DNA of 64,000 bases. Origin: Hasllibacter sp. MH4015 (GTDB lineage Bacteria; Pseudomonadota; Alphaproteobacteria; Rhodobacterales; Rhodobacteraceae). The stretch covers positions 1,178,001 through 1,242,000 of the forward strand of contig NZ_JAHTBK010000001.1 of the NCBI RefSeq assembly GCF_020177575.1, given 5' to 3'. Positions 1-9,259 of the stretch are shown one piece after another; the first letter of the stretch is position 1; every line of letters starts with the position of its first letter. A program made the translations under genes and the position numbers. A model generated the notes under the pieces. It was not told the origin of the DNA. It saw nothing but the letters and a program-made list of their open reading frames with translations, and searched no databases.

Positions 1-335
1 CGCGCGCCGTGGGCAACCAGGCCAAGGACACGGAGTCCATCTTGCATTTCTATCGCAAGATGATCGCGTTCCGCCAAAGCTACCCCGCGATGACAAAAGG
101 GGCGCTGGAATTGCTGAGCCAATCGGACGGCATCCTGTCCTTCATCCGGACCTACGACGACCAGCAGGTCTTTTGCGCCTTCAACATGACGGGGGGGGCG
201 TTGCCGATCGACGTGCCCGAAGGCGAATGGACACAAGACAAGGGCGCCCCCTTCACGGCGCTGGAAACCGACAAGGGCGTCACGCTGCCGCCCTTCCAAG
301 CCTATTTCGCGGCCAAAGCCGCCGACACAGAATAA
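1..335 (+). CDS. aglA: Alpha-glucosidase (GH13), C-terminal fragment
   Basis: Partial gene: the reading frame is open to the left edge and ends at TAA 333-335. The visible 110 residues are the end of the GH13 helical region (ILHFYRKMIAFRQ, the usual segment after the catalytic barrel) and the small C-terminal beta domain that closes alpha-glucosidases and trehalose hydrolases. No catalytic residues are in view. The next gene, 18 bp downstream on the same strand, is an ABC ATPase of the alpha-glucoside/maltose type, which fits the aglEFGAK order known from rhizobia and Rhodobacteraceae. The protein would cleave imported alpha-glucosides to glucose in the cytoplasm, feeding the Entner-Doudoroff genes nearby. 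Family assignment is fairly safe; the exact substrate is inferred from context. Confidence 0.8.
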   Translation, partial: RAVGNQAKDTESILHFYRKMIAFRQSYPAMTKGALELLSQSDGILSFIRTYDDQQVFCAFNMTGGALPIDVPEGEWTQDKGAPFTALETDKGVTLPPFQAYFAAKAADTE

Positions 336-353
336 ACGGGAGGAGACGGGGAC

Positions 354-1487
354 ATGGCCAATCTGAAGCTGACCGACGTCGAGAAGACCTATGGCGGCAC
401 CGTGCAGGTGCTCCGCGACATCAATCTGGACATCGAACAGGGCGAGTTGATCGTCTTCGTGGGCCCGTCGGGCTGCGGCAAGTCCACGCTTCTGCGGATG
501 ATCGCGGGGCTGGAGCGGATCACCGGGGGGGAATTGGTGATCGACGACCAGGTGGTCAACGACATCCCGCCGTCCGAGCGCGGCATCGCCATGGTGTTCC
601 AGTCCTACGCGCTCTACCCGCATATGACGGTGCGCGACAACATGGCCTTCGCGCTGAAGATCGCGGGCGACAGCCCGGACGAGATCAACCGCAAGGTGCA
701 GGCGGCGGCGGAAAAGCTGCAACTGGAAAACTTCCTCGACCGTCTTCCCAAGGCGCTTTCCGGTGGTCAGCGGCAGCGGGTCGCCATCGGGCGGTCCATC
801 GTGCGGGACCCGAAGGTGTATCTGTTCGATGAGCCGCTCTCCAACCTCGACGCCAGCTTGCGCGTCGCCACACGCATCCAGATCGCGCAGCTGAAGGAGG
901 AAATGCCGGACAGCACGATGATCTACGTTACCCACGACCAGGTGGAGGCGATGACGCTCGCCTCCCGCATCGTGGTGCTGGCAGGCGGCGGCGTGGCGCA
1001 GGTGGGCAGCCCCCTGACGCTTTACGAGAAGCCGAACTCGACCTTCGTGGCGAAATTCATCGGCTCACCGGCCATGAATCTGATGCGCGGCAAGATCGTC
1101 GGCACCGGGGCCACTACGACGCTTGAAATGGAGCAGGGCGGGGGCACGATCACCTCCAACTATCCCTCCACCGACGCCGATATGGGCGCGGAGGTCGAAG
1201 TGGGTATTCGCCCCGAGGATATGGTAGAGGCTACGGGCTCAGACTTCGCCTATCACGGAACGGTGGAAATCACGGAAGCCTTGGGCGAGGTCACGCTGCT
1301 CTATTTCCAGCGCGCGAATGCGGAAGATGATCCCGTCATCGGCAAGCTCGCGGGTATCCACAAGAACCTGCGCGGCAATGACGTGAAGCTCACGGCGAGC
1401 GCCGACAAGGTGCACGTGTTCCGCGATGGCGTGAGCCTGCTCTACCGCGACGAGGCCGTGTTCCTGCCGGGTGTCCAGCCGCACTGA
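354..1487 (+). CDS. aglK: ABC transporter ATP-binding protein, alpha-glucoside type (MalK/UgpC family)
   Basis: 377-residue ATPase subunit of a CUT1 carbohydrate importer. Visible motifs: Walker [10 protein letters not shown] (residues 37-45), signature LSGGQRQR (about 135-142), Walker B with FDEP (D159) and the switch histidine in VTHDQ (H194). The last 140 or so residues form the TOBE/OB regulatory domain typical of MalK relatives. The ATG at 354 follows a strong GGGAGGAGA ribosome binding site. It lies directly behind the alpha-glucosidase end, so I name it aglK by context; the permeases and binding protein would be upstream, outside the window. It is slightly longer than the usual 360 residues but intact. 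A trehalose or maltose specificity cannot be excluded. Confidence 0.88.
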   Translation: MANLKLTDVEKTYGGTVQVLRDINLDIEQGELIVFVGPSGCGKSTLLRMIAGLERITGGELVIDDQVVNDIPPSERGIAMVFQSYALYPHMTVRDNMAFALKIAGDSPDEINRKVQAAAEKLQLENFLDRLPKALSGGQRQRVAIGRSIVRDPKVYLFDEPLSNLDASLRVATRIQIAQLKEEMPDSTMIYVTHDQVEAMTLASRIVVLAGGGVAQVGSPLTLYEKPNSTFVAKFIGSPAMNLMRGKIVGTGATTTLEMEQGGGTITSNYPSTDADMGAEVEVGIRPEDMVEATGSDFAYHGTVEITEALGEVTLLYFQRANAEDDPVIGKLAGIHKNLRGNDVKLTASADKVHVFRDGVSLLYRDEAVFLPGVQPH

Positions 1488-1511
1488 CGCGCGCCCGGCC
1501 CAACGGTTCCG

Positions 1512-2507
1512 TCAGGGCACTTCACCGAGGTTGTCGGCCTTCTCCGCCCCGCGCACGCCCATCGGCTCACGCGGGCCGGTGGTCGTGTCGCGCCGGGTCT
1601 GGTGCTCCATCTCGGAATTGATCTCCGCCCCCAGCATGACGATCAGCGCCGACATCCAGAGCCAAGTCAGCAACACGATCACCGCGCCGATTGATCCATA
1701 GGTTTCGTTGTAGGAGCCGAAACTCTCCACGTAGATGGTGAAGGCGAAGGACCCCGCGACCCACAGGATCGCCGCGAGGGTTGCCCCGGGCGTCAGCCAG
1801 CGCCAGCGCGCGTCGTCCCGGTCCGGCCCCAGCCGGTAGATCACCGCAAGTCCCGCCAGCGTGAACAGCAACAACACGGGCCAGCGCGCCAACGACAGGA
1901 TCGTGTTGGCCGTCTCACCCAAGCCCACGGTCTCCAACACGATCGGCACGACGACAGCGGCCGCGATGCCAAGGATTACGCCCGCAGCGACCAGAAGCGT
2001 CAGCCCGATAGCCAGCGCGTTGAGGTGCAGGAAACCGCGCGTCTCCTCCTCGTCATAGGCGATATTCATGCCCTCGATCAGCGATTTCATCCCCTTGGCG
2101 GCGGCATAGACAGCCAGCACGAGGCCAAGCACGAAGGTCCAGCCCGCTTCCCGGTCGCCTTCGAGAACCGTCTCGATCTGGCCCGCGATGATCTCCGCCG
2201 CGCCCGTGGGCAGGGCGGCCAGTGCCGCGTCGAGCTGCGTGCTGATCTGGCTCGGTTCCAGCAGCAGCGCGGCGACGGAGATGACGGCAACGATGGCGGG
2301 GAACAGCGCCAGAAGGCCGAAAAATGCGACGCCCGCCGCCACGACCGAGACGTGGTCGCGCGCCATCTCGTCCTTCACCCGAAGGGCGATGTCGCGCCAG
2401 CCCTTCACCGGGATCTCGGTCGGCGATGTCGCGCCGCGCCCGCGGGCGGCCTTGGGGTTGATCGACAGGGTCGGGCGATCTTTCGGTGTCTCGCTGAGGT
2501 CGGTCAT
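1512..2507 (-). CDS. YihY/BrkB family inner-membrane protein
   Basis: 331 residues from ATG 2507, which has GGAG about 7 bases upstream; an in-frame extension to 2690 is low-complexity and unlikely. Six hydrophobic segments are readable, starting with a long one near residue 60 (VSVVAAGVAFFGLLALFPAI) and ending with a segment around residue 280 that finishes in MLGAEIN, the most conserved stretch of the family. N and C termini are polar and cytoplasmic. YihY/BrkB proteins were once called ribonuclease BN and are now treated as membrane proteins of unclear transport or envelope function. It is transcribed against aglK and away from the BLUF gene, so it forms a single-gene unit. The family is clear, the function is not. 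Confidence 0.88.
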   Translation of the reverse strand: MTDLSETPKDRPTLSINPKAARGRGATSPTEIPVKGWRDIALRVKDEMARDHVSVVAAGVAFFGLLALFPAIVAVISVAALLLEPSQISTQLDAALAALPTGAAEIIAGQIETVLEGDREAGWTFVLGLVLAVYAAAKGMKSLIEGMNIAYDEEETRGFLHLNALAIGLTLLVAAGVILGIAAAVVVPIVLETVGLGETANTILSLARWPVLLLFTLAGLAVIYRLGPDRDDARWRWLTPGATLAAILWVAGSFAFTIYVESFGSYNETYGSIGAVIVLLTWLWMSALIVMLGAEINSEMEHQTRRDTTTGPREPMGVRGAEKADNLGEVP

Positions 2508-2701
2508 GGGCGCTCCGGCAGAAATGGTATTTCTTTTGGAACGCGTCGGTGGCCCGGGCGGTTCCCCGTGACGGCCCTGCCGGAGCTGCGGCGGCGCGGA
2601 TTGGACGACGCAAGCTGCACCCGCCCCGGACCCGCGCGTTGCCGCGCGACAGGGGCGGCGGGGTGCGCTAGGGTAGGGGGACCCAATCAAGGACCGGCCC
2701 C

Positions 2702-3097
2702 ATGGATCTGACGCAGATCATCTATGCCTCAAGGCCCTTCGGCTTCGATGCAAGCGTTCTGAGCAACCTCCTCGTCGATGCCCGCCGCTGCAACGCGCGC
2801 GACGGGATCACCGGGGCGCTGGTCTGCCGGCGCGACATCTACCTGCAATATCTCGAAGGCTCCGACCGCGCGGTGCGCAATACGTTGGAGCGTATTCGCC
2901 GTGACGACCGCCATGTGGAGTTGGTGGTGCATCACGATGCCCCTTCCCACACGCGCCTGTTTTCCGATTGGGCGATGCTGCACGATCCGGCCCATTCCTG
3001 GACCTGGTCGGAGGCGGAGGTCGCCGACGGCGCGTTGGACCGGGCCTTGCCCGCCGATTTCCTTAACGTGTTTCTGGGCATCGCGCAGCGGCAATAG
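2702..3097 (+). CDS. Stand-alone BLUF-domain blue-light sensor
   Basis: 131 residues, essentially one BLUF domain (FAD-binding blue-light sensor) plus a short C-terminal extension. The photocycle residues are all present at family spacing: Y8 (IIYAS), N31 (CNARDGITGAL), Q49 (YLQYLEG), W90 and M92 (DWAML), matching Tyr21, Asn45, Gln63, Trp104 and Met106 of Rhodobacter AppA. There is no fused EAL, GGDEF or SCHIC output domain, so like BlrB or PixD it must signal through a partner protein. It sits divergent from the BrkB gene and just before the edd-eda operator, with no obvious partner gene beside it. Identification is strong; the target of signalling is unknown. Confidence 0.93.
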   Translation: MDLTQIIYASRPFGFDASVLSNLLVDARRCNARDGITGALVCRRDIYLQYLEGSDRAVRNTLERIRRDDRHVELVVHHDAPSHTRLFSDWAMLHDPAHSWTWSEAEVADGALDRALPADFLNVFLGIAQRQ

Positions 3098-3133
3098 GGC
3101 GGCCCGGTCCCTGCGACGCTTTCTCACTGGCCT

Positions 3134-3147
3134 TGTTAGCGCTAACA
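3134..3147. promoter_or_regulatory. Palindromic operator upstream of edd-eda
   Basis: TGTTAGCGCTAACA is a perfect 14-bp palindrome with a central CG, the form typical of LacI-family operators. It lies 58 bp before the edd start codon. The 12-bp core GTTAGCGCTAAC and the bases after it (ACA then CTAGC two bases or none later) recur in front of zwf at 21221-21234. The regulator gene is not in the window; calling it LacI-type is inference. Confidence 0.75.
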
Positions 3148-3205
3148 TGCTAGCCACTCTTCGAAGCCGAACGGCCCAGAGTCACTGCCAGCCCCGGAGG
3201 TATCC

Positions 3206-5011
3206 ATGCCCCTCGACGCCCGCATCGCCGACGTCACCGACCGCATCATCGACCGCTCCCGCGACACACGCGCGCCCTATCTTGAGCGGATGCGCAAGCT
3301 GGCCGAGGAGGGGCCGCGCCGCGCGCATCTGACCTGCGGTAACCAGGCCCATGCCTATGCCGCGATGGGCGATGATAAGGACGCGCTTGTGGCTGCGCGG
3401 GCGCCCAATATCGGGATCGTGACGGCCTATAACGACATGCTGTCGGCGCATCAGCCGTTCGAGACCTATCCGCAAAAGCTCAAGGATGCCGCGCGCCGGG
3501 TCGGGGCGACCGCGCAGGTCGCAGGCGGGGTGCCTGCAATGTGCGACGGGGTCACGCAGGGCCAGGTGGGGATGGAGCTGTCGCTTTTCTCCCGCGATGT
3601 GATCGCGTTGGCCGCGGGTGTCGCGTTGTCCCACAACACTTTCGACGCGGCGCTTTACCTTGGGGTCTGCGACAAGATCGTGCCGGGCCTCGTGATCTCC
3701 GCGGCGACGTTCGGATACCTGCCGGCGCTTTTCGTGCCCGCCGGTCCCATGGTCTCGGGCCTGCCCAACGACGAGAAAGCGAAGGTGCGCCAACAATTCG
3801 CCGCCGGAGAGGTGGGCCGCGAAAAGCTGATGGAGGCGGAGATGGCCTCCTACCACGGGCCGGGCACCTGCACCTTCTACGGCACCGCCAATTCCAACCA
3901 GATGCTGATGGAATTCATGGGGCTGCACCTGCCCGGCGCGTCCTTCGTCAATCCCGGCACGCCGCTGCGTGATGCCCTGACGGCGGCGGCAGCGGAACGG
4001 GCGGCGGCGATCACGGGCCTTGGCAACGAATACACGCCCGTTTGCGACATCCTTGATGAGAAAGCCTTCGTGAACGGCATCGTCGGGCTGATGGCCACGG
4101 GCGGCTCCACCAACCTTGTCATCCACCTGATCGCGATGGCGCGCGCGGCGGGCGTGATCCTTGATTGCAGCGATTTCAACGACTTGTCCGAGGCGACGCC
4201 CCTGATGGCGCGGGTCTATCCCAACGGCCTGGCCGATGTGAACCACTTCCATGCGGCCGGTGGGCTGGCCTACATGATGGGGGAACTGCTAGATGCGGGG
4301 CTCCTGCATGGCGACACGCTGACCGTCGCGGGCAAGGGCCTTGGCCTTTACACCCAGGAGCCGAAGCTGACGGACGGCACCCTGACCTTCGAGGCCGGCG
4401 CGGGCCGCTCGCTCAACGACAAGATCCTGCGGCCCGTCAGCGATCCGTTCCAGCCCGCGGGCGGTCTGGTGGAGTTGACGGGCAATCTGGGGCGCGGGGT
4501 GATGAAGGTGTCCGCCGTCGCCCCCGAACGCCGCGTGGTGGAGGCGCCCGCCGCAATCTTCCACTCCCAGGAGGATGTGAAGGCCGCCTTCAAGAACAAC
4601 GAGCTGAACCGGGACGTCATCGTCGTCGTGCGCTTCCAGGGGCCCAAGGCCAACGGCATGCCGGAATTGCACGCGCTGACGCCGGTGCTGGCGGTCTTGC
4701 AGGACCGGGGCCACAAGGTGGCACTTCTGACCGACGGGCGGATGTCGGGCGCCTCCGGCAAGGTGCCCGCTGCCATCCATGTCGCGCCGGAGGCGCTTGA
4801 TGGCGGCCTGATCGGCAAGCTGCGCGACGGCGACCGAATGCGCGTCGACGCCACGAACGGCGTGATCGAAGTGCTGGAGGAGGGGGTGGAGGCGCGCGCG
4901 CCCGCAACCCCGGACCTGTCGGCCAATGCCCACGGCGTCGGGCGTGAGATGTTCGAGATCTTCCGCCAGGCGGCAGGCCCGGCCACATCGGGCGCGGGCG
5001 TCGTGGTCTAA
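3206..5011 (+). CDS. edd: Phosphogluconate dehydratase
   Basis: 601 residues, matching the E. coli enzyme (603). It dehydrates 6-phosphogluconate to KDPG, the first committed step of the Entner-Doudoroff pathway, in the cytoplasm. It belongs to the IlvD/Edd iron-sulphur dehydratase family; cluster cysteines are visible at about residue 113 ([10 protein letters not shown]) and residue 222 (GTCTFYG), followed by the conserved TANSNQM segment. C-terminal motifs [15 protein letters not shown] and the domain boundaries look normal. ATG 3206 follows GGAGG with a 5-base spacer. It is cotranscribed with eda, 191 bp downstream, behind the palindromic operator at 3134. Edd is distinguished from dihydroxyacid dehydratase by length and by the eda neighbour. 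Confidence 0.97.
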   Translation: MPLDARIADVTDRIIDRSRDTRAPYLERMRKLAEEGPRRAHLTCGNQAHAYAAMGDDKDALVAARAPNIGIVTAYNDMLSAHQPFETYPQKLKDAARRVGATAQVAGGVPAMCDGVTQGQVGMELSLFSRDVIALAAGVALSHNTFDAALYLGVCDKIVPGLVISAATFGYLPALFVPAGPMVSGLPNDEKAKVRQQFAAGEVGREKLMEAEMASYHGPGTCTFYGTANSNQMLMEFMGLHLPGASFVNPGTPLRDALTAAAAERAAAITGLGNEYTPVCDILDEKAFVNGIVGLMATGGSTNLVIHLIAMARAAGVILDCSDFNDLSEATPLMARVYPNGLADVNHFHAAGGLAYMMGELLDAGLLHGDTLTVAGKGLGLYTQEPKLTDGTLTFEAGAGRSLNDKILRPVSDPFQPAGGLVELTGNLGRGVMKVSAVAPERRVVEAPAAIFHSQEDVKAAFKNNELNRDVIVVVRFQGPKANGMPELHALTPVLAVLQDRGHKVALLTDGRMSGASGKVPAAIHVAPEALDGGLIGKLRDGDRMRVDATNGVIEVLEEGVEARAPATPDLSANAHGVGREMFEIFRQAAGPATSGAGVVV

Positions 5012-5017
5012 GCGCGA

Positions 5018-5200
5018 CATGCCCGTCTTTGCTTCAAAAATACCTCCGCCGGAGGCAGCGCAACCTGTCCAAGGGCGAACCGGCCGGATATCAAGGTGAG
5101 AAGCGTCCCGATAGCGCCCGCGGATTTTCCGCTTGCGGAAAATCCGCCCCCGGCGACGCGCGCAAGCGCGGCGCAATCCCTGAACCGAAAAAGGCCCAAG
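5018..5200. repeat. Intergenic repeat element with 28-bp palindrome (edd-eda gap)
   Basis: The edd-eda spacer contains a perfect inverted repeat at 5120-5147: arms GCGGATTTTCCGC and its complement separated by TT. It is preceded by TCTTTGCTTC (5026-5035), two bases, then AAATACCTC (5038-5046), and followed by GGCGACG. The same two blocks with the same 2-base spacing recur inverted at 17972-17992, and the palindrome plus GGCGACG layout recurs at 36674-36706. I read this as a dispersed extragenic repeat family rather than a gene-specific site, although it could form an mRNA hairpin that tunes eda expression. Confidence 0.6.
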
Positions 5201-5202
5201 AC

Positions 5203-5841
5203 ATGACCCCCGCTGCCCAATCCGTCGAAGCCCGCCGCATCGCGGAGCTTGCCCCGATCATCCCCGTCCTGGTGGTCGAGGACGTGGCCCATGCCCGCCC
5301 GCTTGCCCAGGCGCTTGTCGATGGCGGCCTTCCCGCCCTTGAAGTGACGCTCAGAACCCCCGCAGCGCTCGATGTGATCGCGGAGATGGCGCAGGTCGAG
5401 GGCGGTGTGGTCGGGGCAGGGACGCTGCTCACACCCCAGGACGTGGCCGATGCGAAAGAGGCGGGCGCGCTGTTCGGTGTCTCGCCCGGGGTGACACCGA
5501 AATTGGTGGAGGCCTGCATGCACCATGAATTACCGCTTCTGCCGGGGGCGGCCACGGCGACGGAAGTCATGGCACTCTACGAGCAAGGCTTTGACATGCT
5601 GAAATTTTTCCCCGCCGAAGCCTCGGGCGGTGCGGCGGCGCTCAAGGCGATCGGCGCGCCGATCCCGCAGGTCGCCTTCTGTCCCACGGGCGGTGTGTCG
5701 CCGGGCAATGCGCGCGACTACCTGTCGCTTCCCAACGTGATCTGCGCGGGCGGATCCTGGGTCGCGCCAAAGGATGCCGTCGCGCGCGGCGGTTGGGAAG
5801 AAATCACCCGCCTGGCCCGGGACGCGGCGGCGCTTCGCTGA
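5203..5841 (+). CDS. eda: KDPG aldolase (2-dehydro-3-deoxy-phosphogluconate aldolase)
   Basis: 212 residues from ATG 5203; an in-frame extension upstream runs through the intergenic repeat and is rejected. It splits KDPG into pyruvate and glyceraldehyde 3-phosphate, completing the Entner-Doudoroff route. The Schiff-base lysine is K134 (DMLKFFPA) and the general acid/base glutamate is E47 (ALEVTLRT), close to K133 and E45 of E. coli. The phosphate-binding PTGGV and AGGSW loops are present near residues 165-185. It is the second gene of the edd-eda unit and probably shares the operator at 3134. A 2-keto-4-hydroxyglutarate aldolase side activity is usual in this family. Confidence 0.96.
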   Translation: MTPAAQSVEARRIAELAPIIPVLVVEDVAHARPLAQALVDGGLPALEVTLRTPAALDVIAEMAQVEGGVVGAGTLLTPQDVADAKEAGALFGVSPGVTPKLVEACMHHELPLLPGAATATEVMALYEQGFDMLKFFPAEASGGAAALKAIGAPIPQVAFCPTGGVSPGNARDYLSLPNVICAGGSWVAPKDAVARGGWEEITRLARDAAALR

Positions 5842-6000
5842 TCCCGGCCCCTGCCATGGGCAGGATTTGGCCGGATGTGCGCGCACACGGTCTCGTGACA
5901 TGAATTGGAGCCCGACCGCCTTAAGTGTCGCCTCGGAACCACACGCAGGATGCTGCGTTGGGGGACCGGATGTAACACGGAACAGAAGGATCCGAATACA

Positions 6001-6627
6001 ATGAGACACGCAGTTTTCGCAGGCACCTTCGCGATGACGCTCGCCCCGCTGGCCGCAATGGCGGGGGGATATGTTGAACCCGCAGCCCCTGCGCCGGCCC
6101 CGGTGCCGGTCGCACCCGCCCCGATCGGTTACGACTGGTCCGGTTTCTACGGCGGTGTGCAGCTTGAGTATGGTGACGTGACCGCCACGACCGCAGCCAC
6201 CGGCGTCGATGCCGCCACTGGCGACGGCGCGCTTTATGGCCTGTTCGGCGGCTACCGCTATGATTTCGGCACCTTCGTTGTCGGCGGTGAGTTGGACCTG
6301 AACCTGGCCGATATCGACCTCAACGACGCCGGTGGCGCGACCATCGGGTCGCTCGACAGCGTTCACCGCCTCGGGCTCGAGGCTGGCTACGATGCAGGCC
6401 CCGCCTTGCTTTACGGCACCGTCGGTGTGGCCCAGGCGACCGCAACCGTCGGCGCGGCTGAGCTGCAGGATACCGGGTACTTCTTCGGCGCAGGCGTGGA
6501 TTACCTCGTGACCGACCAGATCATCGTGGGTGCCGAAGTGCTTCAGCACGAGTTTGACGACCTCGACGGTTCCGGCCTCGACGTCAGCGCCACGACCTTC
6601 GGGATCAACGCCGCGTTCCGCTTCTAA
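6001..6627 (+). CDS. Outer-membrane beta-barrel protein, copy 1
   Basis: 208 residues from ATG 6001. A signal peptide (MRHAVFAGTFAMTLAPLAAMA) is followed by a Pro/Ala-rich linker (about residues 24-42) and then a small beta-barrel of the Omp25/Omp31 type, opening with WSGFYGGVQLEYG and containing YRYDFGTFVVGGELD. The chain ends in FRF, the aromatic C-terminal signal used by the BAM machinery. It would sit in the outer membrane. The next gene on the same strand, 260 bp away, is a clear paralogue with the same motifs. Substrate or role is not evident; proteins like this serve as abundant structural or narrow-pore barrels. Confidence 0.85.
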   Translation: MRHAVFAGTFAMTLAPLAAMAGGYVEPAAPAPAPVPVAPAPIGYDWSGFYGGVQLEYGDVTATTAATGVDAATGDGALYGLFGGYRYDFGTFVVGGELDLNLADIDLNDAGGATIGSLDSVHRLGLEAGYDAGPALLYGTVGVAQATATVGAAELQDTGYFFGAGVDYLVTDQIIVGAEVLQHEFDDLDGSGLDVSATTFGINAAFRF

Positions 6628-6887
6628 ACGACGCGCCGCTCGCTTGACCATGACCGGTCCGGACGATGATCCGGGCCGGTTTTGCCAGAGAAGACCGGGA
6701 CGGGCGCAGTGCCCCGATCCATCGGTCTTCTGCGGCGAGATCGGCCATTTTTTGCCGAGACCTGCCCTTTTCAGCGACAATCATGCAACTCAAACGCCCT
6801 TAGATGTGTTGTCGGGGTGTGATGGGCTTGCCAAAATCATGGCGACGCCCCACGTCACGAACAGATCATTGTCAATGGAGAGCCCCC

Positions 6888-7481
6888 ATGCGTGCCGCCC
6901 TGACCGCCCTTGCCGTTGTTTTCGCAGCCCCCGCCTTCGCTGGCGGCGTGGCCCCTGTCACGCCCCTCCCGCCCGTGATGATCGAGCCGGAGCAGACCTG
7001 GGACGGCTGGTATGGCGGTCTTCAGCTGACCTACGGCCAGGGGGAGATCGACACGCCCCCCGCCGCCGATATTGAGGGCAACCTTTACGGCATCTTCCTC
7101 GGCTACCGCTATGACATGGGCGATTTCGTTCTGGGTGGAGAGCTGGATTACGAACACGGCTCCGTCGCGCTTGATGCGCCGGGCGACACCGAGGTGGACT
7201 GGATTTTCCGCAGCGCGGTCGAGCTTGGCTATGACGCGGGCAACCTGCTGCCTTACGCAACCGTTGGCGTGGCGACGGCCCACTTCACCGATCCCACGCC
7301 GCCTGCCGGCTTTGATGCCACGTCGCTCGGCTATTTCGCGGGCGTTGGCCTCGACTATGCCATCAGCGAGCGGTTCACCGTGGGTGCAGAGGTTCTCTTC
7401 CACCAGTTCGACGAGGGCCCCTCGGCCACGTCGTCCACATCGCTCCAGACCCTCAGCGTGAACGCCGCGTTCCGCTTCTGA
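6888..7481 (+). CDS. Outer-membrane beta-barrel protein, copy 2
   Basis: 197 residues from ATG 6888, which has GGAG about 7 bases upstream. Signal peptide MRAALTALAVVFAAPAFA, short Pro-rich stretch, then the same barrel pattern as the gene before it: WDGWYGGLQLTYGQ, YRYDMGDFVLGGELDYEHG, LGYFAGVGLDYAISERFTVGAEV and a final NAAFRF. It appears to be a tandem duplicate of 6001-6627 that has diverged well. It carries its own 260-bp upstream region and is closed by a strong terminator at 7505, so the two copies may be expressed separately. Function unknown beyond outer-membrane location. Confidence 0.85.
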   Translation: MRAALTALAVVFAAPAFAGGVAPVTPLPPVMIEPEQTWDGWYGGLQLTYGQGEIDTPPAADIEGNLYGIFLGYRYDMGDFVLGGELDYEHGSVALDAPGDTEVDWIFRSAVELGYDAGNLLPYATVGVATAHFTDPTPPAGFDATSLGYFAGVGLDYAISERFTVGAEVLFHQFDEGPSATSSTSLQTLSVNAAFRF

Positions 7482-7504
7482 TCGGAGCCAAATCTATCGA
7501 AAGA

Positions 7505-7536
7505 GCCTCCCGCACCGCGGGGGGCCTTTTTCGTTT
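7505..7536 (+). terminator. Rho-independent terminator after the outer-membrane protein gene
   Basis: GCCTCCCGC, loop ACC, then GCGGGGGGC: a 9-bp stem with one G-T wobble, followed by a run of five T. It begins 24 bp after the stop of the 6888-7481 gene and separates it from the convergent aminotransferase gene. Confidence 0.85.
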
Positions 7537-7540
7537 GTCC

Positions 7541-8716
7541 CTAGGCCATCTGCCGGGCCGCGAAGGCAAAAAGCCGCCCGATCGCTTCCCGGAAGAGATC
7601 ATCGGGAAGGGTCAGGGCGACGCGGATATGGCCCGCGGCCGCCGATCCGAAGCTTTCGCCGGGCATGATCGCGACTTGCTCTTCATCCAGGAGCGCCTCT
7701 CCGAAGGCCTGCCCGCTGAGGCCCGTGGCGCGCACATCCAGCATCACGTACATCGCGCCCGCCGGGGGGATCGCACGCAGATGCTGCTGCTTTGCCAAGG
7801 CGTCCAGCAGGATGTCGCGGCGGCGGCGGAAGGGCTCGGCCACGCGGGCCTCCGCCTCCGCGCCGCGGCTGAGCGCAAGCAGGCCCGCATCCTGGATGAA
7901 GCCCGGCACGCCATAGGTCGTGTGGGTGGCGAGGTTGATCAGATGGGCAATCACATCGTCCGGCCCCGCGATCCAGCCAAGGCGTGATCCGGTCATGGCA
8001 TGGCTTTTCGACAGCGACCCGACGGTCAGCGTGCGGTCGAACATGCCGGGCAGGGCGGCGAAGGGGCGATGAGCGCCATCCCAGACCTGCGTGTCATAGA
8101 CTTCGTCGGAGATGACCCACAGATCCTCCGCCTCCGCCACGCGGGCAATCGCACCCAGCGTGTCGTCGGTATAGACCGCGCCGGTGGGGTTGTTGGGCGA
8201 ATTGATCAGAAGCGAGCGCGCGCCGCTGGCTGCGGCCCGCAACTCCGCCTCCTGCGGTTGGAACCCGTGATCGGGATGGGTCGCGACGGGCCGGGGCAGG
8301 GCACCCGCGCCGCGGATCGTGCCGGGATAGGTGGCGTAATAGGGGTCGATCAACAGGGCGATGTCGCCGGGATCACAGGCGGCCTTGTGGGCGGCGAACA
8401 GGCCCGCCTGCCCACCCGGCGTGATCAGCACGTTCGCAGCACCGTAGGTGATCCCGCTTTGCCGGGACAGCCGCGCGGCCACCGCATCGCGCAGGGCGGA
8501 GGTGCCGGGAACGGCGGCGTATCCGGTATGCCCGGCGAGCGCCGCACGGTGCATCTCGTCAAGGATCTCGGGATCGGTGCCGATGTCATGCTCGCCGATG
8601 GTCAGCTCTAGGATCGGTGCACCCGCGGCCTTCAGGGCGCGCGCGCGGTAAAACAGACCCCATCCGTCATCGCCGCCGCCCGTCAGCCCGGCCAGAGTTG
8701 CTGAGATATCAGGCAT
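7541..8716 (-). CDS. Pyridoxal-phosphate aminotransferase, class I/II
   Basis: 391 residues from ATG 8716, chosen because GGGGGAGG lies 10 bases upstream; an alternative ATG at 8740 adds eight residues. Fold-type I aminotransferase with the usual landmarks: the PLP lysine K237 (SLSKSHAMTG), N176 in SPNNPTG, D204 and Y207 in SDEVYD, and a C-terminal arginine in HIRVAL. Such enzymes move amino groups between an amino acid and a 2-oxo acid in the cytosol. Relatives are annotated as aspartate/tyrosine/aromatic or arginine:pyruvate-type aminotransferases, and the sequence alone does not settle the substrate. It is transcribed alone, convergent with the barrel genes. Confidence 0.88.
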   Translation of the reverse strand: MPDISATLAGLTGGGDDGWGLFYRARALKAAGAPILELTIGEHDIGTDPEILDEMHRAALAGHTGYAAVPGTSALRDAVAARLSRQSGITYGAANVLITPGGQAGLFAAHKAACDPGDIALLIDPYYATYPGTIRGAGALPRPVATHPDHGFQPQEAELRAAASGARSLLINSPNNPTGAVYTDDTLGAIARVAEAEDLWVISDEVYDTQVWDGAHRPFAALPGMFDRTLTVGSLSKSHAMTGSRLGWIAGPDDVIAHLINLATHTTYGVPGFIQDAGLLALSRGAEAEARVAEPFRRRRDILLDALAKQQHLRAIPPAGAMYVMLDVRATGLSGQAFGEALLDEEQVAIMPGESFGSAAAGHIRVALTLPDDLFREAIGRLFAFAARQMA

Positions 8717-8816
8717 GGCCGCGCGCCTCCCCCATGTCATGGCAGATTACCGGGACGGAGATGGCCACGGACGCGGCCGGGCCGCAAGCCCGATTGTCAG
8801 GGCGCGGTCCGCGCTG

Positions 8817-9134
8817 TCAGCGGTTCTTGTCGGACAGGACGAGGCGATAGCTCTTGCCGATGCGATCGCGAAGCTCCTCCGGGCGGGTGTCCCAGGGGAA
8901 CAGCACCCAACCGTCGCCCTTGAGATAGGGGGTGGAGGCCGCACGCCCCTGACCGACGGCCAGATGCGCGGCGATCTTGTTGTCCAGACGCAGGGATACG
9001 CCTTCACCGCCCTTGGTATATGCCGCGAACATATGGCCGTGGACGGTCCACACCACGGTGTCGTCACCGAAGGGCGTGGTCCGCTCCGTGCCCGGGAATC
9101 CCCGGCAATAAATGTCGACGAAGACCTCCTGCAT
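8817..9134 (-). CDS. MmcQ/YjbR-family protein
   Basis: 105 residues, the normal length for the compact YjbR/CyaY-like double-wing fold. Family features visible: an N-terminal helix with a conserved cysteine (MQEVFVDIYCRGFPG), the strand pair around VVWTVHGHMFAAY, a lysine-rich turn and the C-terminal stretch ending in RLVLSDKNR. Members are often annotated as DNA-binding but biochemical evidence is thin. The ribosome binding site is weak. It is upstream of, and on the same strand as, the aminotransferase gene (100-bp gap), divergent from cysS. Family confidence is high, function low. Confidence 0.8.
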   Translation of the reverse strand: MQEVFVDIYCRGFPGTERTTPFGDDTVVWTVHGHMFAAYTKGGEGVSLRLDNKIAAHLAVGQGRAASTPYLKGDGWVLFPWDTRPEELRDRIGKSYRLVLSDKNR

Positions 9135-9259
9135 GGGCGGACCCTAACTTGTGCCCGAAAAATTTGCAGTTGAAATGTCCTGCGGCTTGTTAACGCAGGG
9201 TCGACCGTGGTATGCGCTTGCCCATGACCCCTGTGATGACCTGTATCGGTATTTGCATT

